Assembly: GCA_002726925.1 (NCBI GenBank)
Contig: PBTJ01000049.1
Span: forward strand, 5,232-10,546
DNA from: Gammaproteobacteria bacterium
GTDB lineage: Bacteria; Pseudomonadota; Gammaproteobacteria; Pseudomonadales; Azotimanducaceae
Direction: 5' to 3'
Length of the DNA: 5,315 nt
The first letter of the stretch is position 1. Each line of letters starts with the position of its first letter. Under the pieces are notes generated by a model, which was not told the origin of the DNA, made no database searches, and saw nothing but the letters and a program-made list of their open reading frames with translations. Of this stretch, positions 1 to 5,315 are shown piece after piece. The translations under genes were made by a program, and so were the position numbers.

Positions 1-96
1 TTTGATCCACTGGACAGGCAACTATTAATAGCATGCGCGCAGCAACGCGGCCCGCACTCTGTGGAGAAAGATGGTGAGAAGAAACAAGATTATTGA
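1..96 (+). CDS. Possible C-terminal tail of TrmD (tRNA guanine-37 N1-methyltransferase), partial
   Basis: Reading from base 1, a frame stays open to a TGA at 94-96 and encodes about 31 residues beginning FDPLDRQLL. The LDRQLL stretch resembles the weakly conserved end of TrmD, and trmD normally lies directly before rplS in the rpsP-rimM-trmD-rplS operon. That context is the main argument, because no catalytic part of the enzyme is in view. If real, the frame runs 26 bases into rplS, which is unusual for this gene pair. A second frame stops earlier, at TAA 26-28, and would leave a normal gap before rplS, but its eight residues look like nothing I recognise. This is a low-confidence call that the bases before the window would settle. 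Confidence 0.35.
   Translation, partial: FDPLDRQLLIACAQQRGPHSVEKDGEKKQDY
63..66 (+). promoter_or_regulatory. Shine-Dalgarno site of rplS
   Basis: GGAG at 63-66 is the only purine-rich match before rplS. It lies 4 bases before the ATG at 71 and 7 bases before an in-frame GTG at 74, so by spacing alone it favours the GTG. Both starts give nearly the same protein. Confidence 0.5.
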
Positions 97-424
97 AGAG
101 ATCGAGAACAGTCAGCTGAAAGACGTTCCAGATTTCAGCCCAGGGGATACCGTGTCTGTGCAGGTACGCGTGAAAGAGGGCAACCGTGAACGGTTGCAGG
201 CCTATGAAGGTGTGGTTATCGGCGTTAAAAGTCGTGGCGTGAACTCTTCTTTCGTCGTGCGAAAAATCTCCCACGGTGTCGGCGTTGAGCGGACGTTTCA
301 AACGCACAGCCCGTTGATTAGCGAGATTGAGGTAAAGCGTCGCGGCGATGTGCGTCAAGCAAAGCTGTACTACCTGCGCGAACGCTCTGGACGTTCCGCT
401 CGCATCAAAGAAAAGATTGGTTAA
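71..424 (+). CDS. rplS: 50S ribosomal protein L19
   Basis: L19 is a structural protein of the large ribosomal subunit that sits at the interface with the small subunit. The 117-residue product matches the family over its whole length (E. coli L19 is 115 residues): an N-terminal helix with NKIIEEIE, then [62 protein letters not shown] and a basic end with ARIKEKIG. The first codons are ATG GTG, so the start is either 71 or 74; the Shine-Dalgarno spacing is better for GTG 74. An upstream frame, perhaps trmD, runs into its first codons. A strong intrinsic terminator follows 38 bases after the stop, which marks rplS as the last gene of its operon. Identity is certain; only the first codon is open. 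Confidence 0.98.
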   Translation: MVRRNKIIEEIENSQLKDVPDFSPGDTVSVQVRVKEGNRERLQAYEGVVIGVKSRGVNSSFVVRKISHGVGVERTFQTHSPLISEIEVKRRGDVRQAKLYYLRERSGRSARIKEKIG

Positions 425-462
425 CGATTTGTCGCTGGCCGTAGACGCCGCGACACAGACGC

Positions 463-490
463 AAAGGCCAGCATTGCTGGCCTTTTTTTT
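463..490 (+). terminator. Rho-independent terminator after rplS
   Basis: The arms 463-472 (AAAGGCCAGC) and 476-485 (GCTGGCCTTT) are perfectly complementary over 10 bp around a 3-base loop, or 9 bp with a 5-base loop. A run of eight T occupies 483-490. This is a textbook intrinsic terminator for + strand transcription coming from rplS. The complementary strand has only a three-T run after the stem, so it would terminate poorly in the other direction. Confidence 0.95.
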
Positions 491-505
491 GCCTGTTTTC
501 GCGTT

Positions 506-521
506 AGCGCGGGGCCGCGCT
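506..521. repeat. GC-rich palindrome in the rplS-xerD gap
   Basis: AGCGCGG at 506-512 and CCGCGCT at 515-521 form a perfect 7-bp inverted repeat around a central GG. As RNA it would fold as a 6-bp stem with a 4-base loop. No T run follows on either strand, so it is not a standard terminator. It lies in the 93-base gap (491-583) where the xerD transcript should begin, so an operator is possible, but short GC-only palindromes also arise by chance. I see no convincing promoter hexamer pair and no small gene in the rest of this gap. Confidence 0.4.
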
Positions 522-583
522 TTGCACGAGTCGACAACAGGGTGTCTGTCGTAAAGCCAGCTTAGATATGCGATGTTTGCTCC

Positions 584-1486
584 ATGGTCAGCCACGCTCA
601 TTCTTCTGACGAGATCGATACCTATCTTGAGTCTCTCTGGCTCGAGCGAGGGCTGGCCGAAAACACGCTGTCCGCCTACCGACGCGACTTAACCGATACC
701 TCAAAAGCACTGCGGGCCATGGGTATCAACCAACTCAGTACTGCCGAAGAAGCGGACCTGCTGGAGGTGCTCAACCAGCGGCAAGAGCGCCATCTCAGTC
801 CACGCAGCACCGCGCGCTGGCTGAGCACGCTAAAAGGTTTTTATCGTCATTTGGTTCTCAAGCAGCAGATTGCTGCTGATCCAATCCAGCAAATCCGCCA
901 CCCTAAATTGGGCCGCGCCCTACCGAGCGCACTGAGCACATTGCAGGTTGAGGCCTTGCTGGAGGCGCCAGACGTCAGTACACCTTTGGGTTTGCGGGAT
1001 CGGGCGATGCTCGAAGTCCTTTACGCCAGCGGATTACGTATCACAGAATTGGTCACGCTGGAGCTTGCCAACGTGAATCAAAGACAAGGGGTGATCCGAG
1101 TGATGGGTAAGGGCGGCAAGGAGCGTCTCGTTCCCACCGGCGAGGCGGCGCTGGACTGGCTGGCGCGGTACCTTCGCGATGCACGCCCCGAGCTTCTGCC
1201 GCAGGGCGGTTCGATGCTGTTTCCGAGTCGACGAGGTGCGGTTATGGCCCGTCAGACGTTTTGGCACGCCATTAAGCGCTACGCATTCCACGCCGGGATT
1301 GAACAAAAGGTTTCGCCCCATACGCTTCGCCATGCATTTGCTACCCATCTCGTGGATAATGGAGCAGACCTTCGAGCGGTGCAGATGATGCTTGGCCATG
1401 CCGACTTGTCGACCACCCAAATATATACCCATGTGGCCAACCAGCGTTTGAAAAATCTCGTACTGCAGCATCACCCGCGAGGTTAA
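584..1486 (+). CDS. xerD: Site-specific tyrosine recombinase XerD
   Basis: XerD works with XerC and the FtsK translocase at the septum to resolve chromosome dimers at the dif site. The 300-residue protein has the usual length. Residues about 7-95 form the SAM-like N-terminal core-binding domain (LAENTLSAYRRDL at 24-36), and about 115-295 the catalytic domain. The full active-site set is present: R152 (SGLRITEL), K176 (GKGGKERLVP), H246 and R249 (SPHTLRHAFATH), H272 (LGHADLSTTQ) and the nucleophile Y281 (IYTHVA). The C-terminal HHPRG matches the HHPRA end of E. coli XerD and separates it from XerC. The start at 584 is fixed by an in-frame TAG at 563-565 and by N-terminal alignment from memory, although no Shine-Dalgarno site precedes it. 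It follows the rplS terminator and so should have its own promoter. Confidence 0.97.
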   Translation: MVSHAHSSDEIDTYLESLWLERGLAENTLSAYRRDLTDTSKALRAMGINQLSTAEEADLLEVLNQRQERHLSPRSTARWLSTLKGFYRHLVLKQQIAADPIQQIRHPKLGRALPSALSTLQVEALLEAPDVSTPLGLRDRAMLEVLYASGLRITELVTLELANVNQRQGVIRVMGKGGKERLVPTGEAALDWLARYLRDARPELLPQGGSMLFPSRRGAVMARQTFWHAIKRYAFHAGIEQKVSPHTLRHAFATHLVDNGADLRAVQMMLGHADLSTTQIYTHVANQRLKNLVLQHHPRG

Positions 1487-1517
1487 GAGGCGTTTCATGC
1501 CAGCCACTGCTTAGAAG

Positions 1518-1540
1518 GATCAACCTCAGGCAGGTTGATC
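1518..1540. repeat. Perfect 9-bp inverted repeat before dsbC
   Basis: GATCAACCT at 1518-1526 and AGGTTGATC at 1532-1540 are exact reverse complements around a 5-base centre (CAGGC). The structure sits in the 70-base xerD-dsbC spacer and ends one base before the purine-rich dsbC ribosome binding region. There is no T run on either strand, so it is not an intrinsic terminator. It could be an RNA hairpin in the 5' leader of dsbC, an mRNA-processing or stabilising stem between cistrons, or a binding site for a dimeric regulator. GATC occurs at both ends of the repeat. Confidence 0.7.
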
Positions 1541-1550
1541 AAGGAAAGGA
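1541..1550 (+). promoter_or_regulatory. Shine-Dalgarno region of dsbC
   Basis: AAGGAAAGGA holds two possible anti-16S matches; the second, AGGA at 1547-1550, lies 6 bases before the ATG at 1557. This supports 1557 over the in-frame ATG at 1584, which has no purine-rich site before it. The region follows the inverted repeat directly and is not part of its stem. Confidence 0.75.
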
Positions 1551-1556
1551 TGACCG

Positions 1557-2342
1557 ATGCAAAAGCAACCCGACCAAAACGTTATGACTTACTCGTGCCG
1601 AACTAACGCTCTATTCATCGTGCTAACGCTAATGTTCAGCGCGGCCCACGGGGCAGATGTGAAGGCGAGCGCCGACGAGGAGGGCCTTGATCAAGTTGTT
1701 GCCAAGTTGCTCGCGATCCGCCCGGGTCTGCCTATTGAGTCGATTTATCCTGCTGCCGTTGAGGGTCTTTATGGAGTCGATTTTCCTGACGGCACGATGA
1801 TGTATATCACTGCCGATGGCGAGCATATGATCGTCGGAGATATGTATGCGATCGGTGATGACCTCAGCAATGTGACCGAGCAGCGCCGAGTAGCGCAGCG
1901 CGTGACGCTGATGGATCAGGTGGACTTGGCCGATATGGTCATTTTTCCGGCCAAGGGCGAGCGTCGCGCCGTGGTCAATATTTTCACCGATGTGGATTGC
2001 GGTTACTGCCGCAAGCTGCATAACGAGATAGATCAGTACGCTGAGCTTGGCATTGAAGTGCGTTATCTGGCTTATCCCCGAGAAGGCCTGGAGTCTGATA
2101 CCGCCTCCACTATGCGCTCGGTTTGGTGTTCGAGCGATCCGACCACGGCCATGACTCGGGCGAAAAACAGTCAACGAATTGTTCAGCGAGACTGCCCGAC
2201 AGACCCCGTCGATGAGCAGTTCGCGCTGGGGCAAAGGCTGGGTGTTAGCGGTACGCCCTCCATCATCACCGATTCTGGTGAGATGTTTCCTGGGTATATT
2301 CCGGCACCGCAGCTAGCTCAGCGCTTGGGCTTAAGCCTTTAA
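1557..2342 (+). CDS. dsbC: Periplasmic thiol:disulfide isomerase DsbC
   Basis: DsbC is a V-shaped periplasmic dimer that reshuffles wrong disulfides in secreted proteins and is kept reduced by the membrane protein DsbD. The product has 261 residues (E. coli precursor 236). A signal peptide covers about residues 1-32, with hydrophobic core ALFIVLTLMFSAA at 18-30 and probable cleavage after AHG (32/33). Residues about 43-105 match the N-terminal dimerisation domain (LPIESIYPAAVEGLYGV, GEHMIVGDMY), followed by a linker and a thioredoxin-fold domain from about 126. The redox motif CGYC is at 148-151 and the cis-proline loop GTP at 232-234. C191 and C213 are 22 apart, the same spacing as the structural disulfide of E. 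coli DsbC. The signal n-region is long and only weakly basic; starting at M10 (1584) would give a more usual signal but lacks a ribosome binding site. Confidence 0.95.
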   Translation: MQKQPDQNVMTYSCRTNALFIVLTLMFSAAHGADVKASADEEGLDQVVAKLLAIRPGLPIESIYPAAVEGLYGVDFPDGTMMYITADGEHMIVGDMYAIGDDLSNVTEQRRVAQRVTLMDQVDLADMVIFPAKGERRAVVNIFTDVDCGYCRKLHNEIDQYAELGIEVRYLAYPREGLESDTASTMRSVWCSSDPTTAMTRAKNSQRIVQRDCPTDPVDEQFALGQRLGVSGTPSIITDSGEMFPGYIPAPQLAQRLGLSL

Positions 2343-2375
2343 AGCCAACCCTTCAAGCACAGTAACAGCAGAGAA

Positions 2376-3686
2376 ATGACGTTGACTGAAATCAGACTTG
2401 GCATCGCAGGATTAGGTACCGTTGCTCAAGGAGTGCTTGAACTCATTCGTCGCAATCATGTGCTGATGCAGCAGCGCAGTGGCGTCTCGCTGCGCGTGGT
2501 TCGTGTCGCTAGCCGTCGAGCAAAACCGGAAGTCGATCTGCAAGGCGCTCAGTTTAGTACTGAGATCAAAGACCTCGTGACTGATCCCGACGTTGATATA
2601 ATTCTGGAGCTTATCGGTGGCGATACCGTCGCGCTAAAATTGATCCGTGGTGCACTGGCGGCGAAAAAACCTGTAGTGACTGCCAACAAAGCTGTTTTGG
2701 CGGCCCACGGCAATGAACTGATGTCTGGTCGAGGTCAGCAACTACTGCGCTTCGAGGCAGCAGTCGCTGGTGCCATCCCCATCATTCAAGGCATGTCTGG
2801 TGGCCTCGCGGCTAATCGTTTAGCCAGCCTATTCGGCATCATCAATGGCACATGCAATTACATTTTCGGCGAGATGGAGGCCAACGGCACCGCATTTGAT
2901 GAGGTGCTGGCTGAAGCGCAACGCTTGGGCTATGCCGAAGCTGAACCCAGTTTTGATATCGATGGCATCGACGCCGCCCACAAGCTGACCATTTTGCTTG
3001 CCTTGGGTTTCACCGGCACCTTTGATCTCTCGTCAGTCTTCATTGAGGGTATTCGCCATGTCACCGTGGCTGATATTCGCTTCGCTGCGGAACTTGGCTA
3101 CAAGATCAAACACCTTGGCATCATCCAAAACACCGAAGCTGGCGTAGAAGCTCGGGTGCACTGTGCCCTGGTACCGTTGAATGCATTGCTGGCCAATGTG
3201 AACGGAGTGATGAATGCGGTGCAGATCAACAGCGATGGTGCCGGTGAAACGCTTTTCAGTGGCCCCGGTGCCGGCGGTGCGGCTACCGCTTCTGCGGTTT
3301 TGTCCGATGTTCTCGCTCTTGGCAAACAAATGTCCGCGGGCAATGGCATCGGTGTTATGCCAGAAAGTGATTCAAATAAAGACCAATCAGGCCGCCAGCC
3401 AGTATTGGTGTCCATGGACGATGTCGCCAGCGCGAATTATCTGCGCATACCTACCATCGACCAGCCCGGCGTGTTCGCCAAGGTGACTCAGGCGCTGTCA
3501 GAGTTTGCGATCAGCATCGATGCCGCAATTCAGCATGAAGCTTCTTCAGATCAGGCGGTGGTAGACATAGTGCTCCTCACTAACGACGTCGCGGAGGGCA
3601 CGATGAACGCAGCGCTGGAGCGTTTGCAAAGCCTCGACATCGTGGCGGCAGATATCGTGCGCCTGCGAGTCGCACCAACACTCTGA
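2376..3686 (+). CDS. hom: Homoserine dehydrogenase (monofunctional, with ACT domain)
   Basis: Hom reduces L-aspartate-4-semialdehyde to L-homoserine with NAD(P)H in the cytoplasm, the branch point to threonine and methionine. The 436 residues have the usual length and order: Rossmann domain about 1-130 (GLGTVAQGV at 12-20, TANKAVLA at 102-109), catalytic and dimer domain about 131-320 (GIINGTCNYI at 154-163), and ACT domain about 354-434 (YLRIPTIDQPGVFAKV). E188, D194, D199 and K203 reproduce the spacing of the yeast catalytic residues E208, D214, D219 and K223. No aspartate kinase domain is fused. The ACT domain suggests feedback inhibition by threonine, as in related enzymes. The start at 2376 is 33 bases after the dsbC stop, with only a weak GAGA before it; an in-frame TTG at 2382 would change the protein by two residues. 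thrC, often next, is absent here. Confidence 0.97.
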   Translation: MTLTEIRLGIAGLGTVAQGVLELIRRNHVLMQQRSGVSLRVVRVASRRAKPEVDLQGAQFSTEIKDLVTDPDVDIILELIGGDTVALKLIRGALAAKKPVVTANKAVLAAHGNELMSGRGQQLLRFEAAVAGAIPIIQGMSGGLAANRLASLFGIINGTCNYIFGEMEANGTAFDEVLAEAQRLGYAEAEPSFDIDGIDAAHKLTILLALGFTGTFDLSSVFIEGIRHVTVADIRFAAELGYKIKHLGIIQNTEAGVEARVHCALVPLNALLANVNGVMNAVQINSDGAGETLFSGPGAGGAATASAVLSDVLALGKQMSAGNGIGVMPESDSNKDQSGRQPVLVSMDDVASANYLRIPTIDQPGVFAKVTQALSEFAISIDAAIQHEASSDQAVVDIVLLTNDVAEGTMNAALERLQSLDIVAADIVRLRVAPTL

Positions 3687-3700
3687 GCGAGCCCGCTCTT

Positions 3701-5315
3701 TTGCGCATCGAAACACGTCAAGCCGTCAACCGCCTTGGGCTGGATGACGATCTGTTGGATCGGGTCTTCGCCGCTAGAGGTATTACAGAACCCGCCCAGC
3801 TAGAACGGGGGCTTGCCAATCTTCTATCTCCTGCAGACCTACCTGAAATCGATCGAGCAGCGCAGCGGCTCGCCGATGCGATAATAGAGGACCAAAAAAT
3901 TCTCATCGTCGGGGACTTCGATGCCGACGGCGCAACGTCGGTCGCTCTATGCCTCTTGGCGCTGCGGGCCATGGGCGCAAGGCATGTGGATTTTCTTGTG
4001 CCGAACCGATTCGATTACGGTTACGGCTTATCGCCAGAAATCGTGCAGCTTGCGGCGGGTATGGCGCCTCGGCTGATCGTCACCGTTGATAACGGCGTCG
4101 CCAGTGTCGACGGCGTCGCCCTGGCCAATGAGTTGGGTATGGATGTGGTCGTCACCGATCATCACCTACCCGGTGATGTGCTGCCAGACGCCTTTGCGCT
4201 GGTAAACCCGAATGTCGTTAATAGCCGCTTCGGCAGTAAGGCCATGGCTGGGGTGGGCGTTGCTTACTACCTCCTTAGCTGGGTGCGCCAGGCCCTGCGT
4301 CAGCGGCAGCACTTTGTATCTCGCGGCATCGATGAGCCGAACATGGCGCAATACCTAGATTTGGTGGCATTAGGGACTGTGGCCGATGTGGTACCGCTAG
4401 ATCACAACAATCGTATTTTGGTTCATCAAGGGTTGCTGCGTATTCAGCGTGGTATGACCCGGCCTGGCATCGCGGCCCTCGCTCGGGTGGGTAAGCGCGA
4501 TCTTACGACGCTGTCGTCTGCCGACATGGGCTTTGCTCTCGGACCTCGTCTCAATGCAGCGGGTCGCCTGCAAGACATCAGCGTGGGCATTCGCTGCTTG
4601 GTCACTGATGATCCTGCGGAAGCGGGCCGCCTTGCTGCAGAACTCGACGGTTTGAATCAGACCCGGCGCGAGATTGAGCAGGGCATGGTGGCGGATGCCG
4701 AGATGATCCTGACACAAATCACGCCAGATCCTGACGAGATGGGCATTGCGGTGTACCACGAGAGCTTCCATCAGGGCGTAGTCGGTATCGTAGCGGGGCG
4801 GCTGCGGGAAAAATTTCATCGTCCGGCTATCGTCTTTGCCGATGCCTCCGGGGGTTCTGATGAGTTGAAAGGTTCAGCGCGCAGTATCGATGGTCTCAAT
4901 ATACGTGACCTGCTGGACAGCATCGCGACCAAGCGCCCAGGCATGCTGTTGAAATTCGGCGGCCACGCCACGGCCGCCGGACTAAGCATCAAGCGGGTGC
5001 ACTTGCCGCGTTTTCAAAAAGCCTTCGACAAGGCGGTTCGGGAGGCGGTCACCCCAGACATGTTGGACGTAGTACTGCTCACAGACGGTGAGTTGGCCAA
5101 GGAAGCGCTTAACCTCCAAACGGTGGCAAAGCTGGCCAACGCTGGACCTTGGGGTAATGGTTTTACGGAACCAACCTTCGAAGGTGAGTTCACTCTCGTC
5201 AATCAACGGGTCGTTGGTCAGGATCATCTGAAGCTCGTCCTTGCCATGCAAGACCAACTTATCGATGGCATTGCCTTTCGCCAGCCGCCGCTGGACGATC
5301 AGCCTGAGCGGGTAC
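3701..5315 (+). CDS. recJ: Single-stranded-DNA-specific exonuclease RecJ, 3' end cut by window
   Basis: RecJ is a 5'-3' single-strand DNA exonuclease of the DHH family, acting in RecFOR recombination, mismatch and base-excision repair. The window holds 538 codons without a stop; E. coli RecJ has 577, so roughly 35-45 residues are missing. Metal-binding motifs are intact: DFDADG at 72-77, VTVDNG with D130, TDHH at 152-155, and GTVADVVPL with D229. GPRLNAAGR (281-289) and the DHHA1 motif FGGHATAAG (H422) follow, then the OB-type domain with AGPWGNGF near 481-488. The frame has no ATG before residue 90. TTG at 3701 gives MRIETRQ, like the MRIE start I recall for Pseudomonas RecJ, and GAG at 3689-3691 lies 9 bases before it. 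The hom-recJ gap is then 14 bases, which favours cotranscription. A CTG at 3683 overlapping the hom stop is a weaker alternative. Confidence 0.95.
   Translation, partial: MRIETRQAVNRLGLDDDLLDRVFAARGITEPAQLERGLANLLSPADLPEIDRAAQRLADAIIEDQKILIVGDFDADGATSVALCLLALRAMGARHVDFLVPNRFDYGYGLSPEIVQLAAGMAPRLIVTVDNGVASVDGVALANELGMDVVVTDHHLPGDVLPDAFALVNPNVVNSRFGSKAMAGVGVAYYLLSWVRQALRQRQHFVSRGIDEPNMAQYLDLVALGTVADVVPLDHNNRILVHQGLLRIQRGMTRPGIAALARVGKRDLTTLSSADMGFALGPRLNAAGRLQDISVGIRCLVTDDPAEAGRLAAELDGLNQTRREIEQGMVADAEMILTQITPDPDEMGIAVYHESFHQGVVGIVAGRLREKFHRPAIVFADASGGSDELKGSARSIDGLNIRDLLDSIATKRPGMLLKFGGHATAAGLSIKRVHLPRFQKAFDKAVREAVTPDMLDVVLLTDGELAKEALNLQTVAKLANAGPWGNGFTEPTFEGEFTLVNQRVVGQDHLKLVLAMQDQLIDGIAFRQPPLDDQPERV

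Noticed and set aside
348..554. 68-codon + strand frame spanning the rplS end and the terminator
   Set aside because: It reads through the terminator stem and T run, overlaps rplS in another frame and has no family resemblance.
522..557. Possible sigma-70 promoter elements (TTGCAC at 522-527, TCGACA at 531-536, TAAAGC at 552-557)
   Set aside because: The -35-like hexamers are fair, but the only -10 candidate is poor and the spacings (15 or 24 bases) are off. It is not strong enough to annotate.
568..609. 13-codon frame (ATG 568, TGA 607-609) overlapping the xerD start, as a possible leader peptide
   Set aside because: It has no ribosome binding site and no run of regulatory codons, and no attenuator structure follows. 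It is likely chance.
1034..1507. 157-codon open frame on the - strand, inside xerD
   Set aside because: It is antisense to the strongly conserved catalytic domain of XerD, has no ribosome binding site that I can see, and its product resembles no family. It is a shadow of the coding strand.
1518..1540. The inverted repeat before dsbC as a terminator of xerD
   Set aside because: Neither strand has a T run after the stem, and the next bases are the dsbC ribosome binding region.
1629..2234. 201-codon open frame on the - strand, inside dsbC
   Set aside because: It lies wholly antisense to DsbC, whose motifs are all intact. The product has no recognisable domain.
4397..4819. 140-codon open frame on the - strand, inside recJ
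   Set aside because: It is antisense to the conserved core of RecJ and is explained by codon bias of that gene.

Overview
The window is an ordinary stretch of gammaproteobacterial core chromosome, and I found no undescribed system in it. All recognised genes lie on the + strand: the end of a ribosomal-protein operon (a possible trmD tail, then rplS closed by a strong intrinsic terminator), followed by a tight run xerD - dsbC - hom - recJ, with recJ cut by the right edge. Base composition looks even throughout and moderately GC-rich. I see no insertion sequence, phage gene, tRNA, rRNA or CRISPR array.

The organism is probably a free-living, non-enteric gammaproteobacterium. The order xerD-dsbC-recJ is known from Escherichia coli, and rplS...xerD-dsbC-hom is the Pseudomonas-type arrangement, in which homoserine dehydrogenase sits after dsbC. 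This is inferred from remembered gene order and protein resemblance; genus cannot be read from the window.

Layout: 1-96 holds a short open frame that may be the end of TrmD. 71-424 is rplS, and 463-490 is its terminator. 491-583 is a 93-base gap with a GC-rich palindrome and probably the xerD promoter, though no convincing -35/-10 pair is visible. 584-1486 is xerD. 1487-1556 is a short spacer holding a perfect 9-bp inverted repeat directly before the dsbC ribosome binding site. 1557-2342 is dsbC, 2376-3686 is hom, and 3701-5315 is recJ, which starts at TTG and lacks its last few dozen residues.

The four genes after the terminator are separated by 70, 33 and 14 bases and could be one transcript. 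Their jobs are not one pathway: chromosome dimer resolution (XerD), periplasmic disulfide isomerisation (DsbC), threonine/methionine precursor synthesis (Hom) and single-strand DNA exonuclease repair (RecJ). The points most worth a second look are the missing thrC between hom and recJ, the inverted repeat before dsbC, the start-codon choices of rplS and recJ, and an NADP-like nucleotide-binding signature in Hom.
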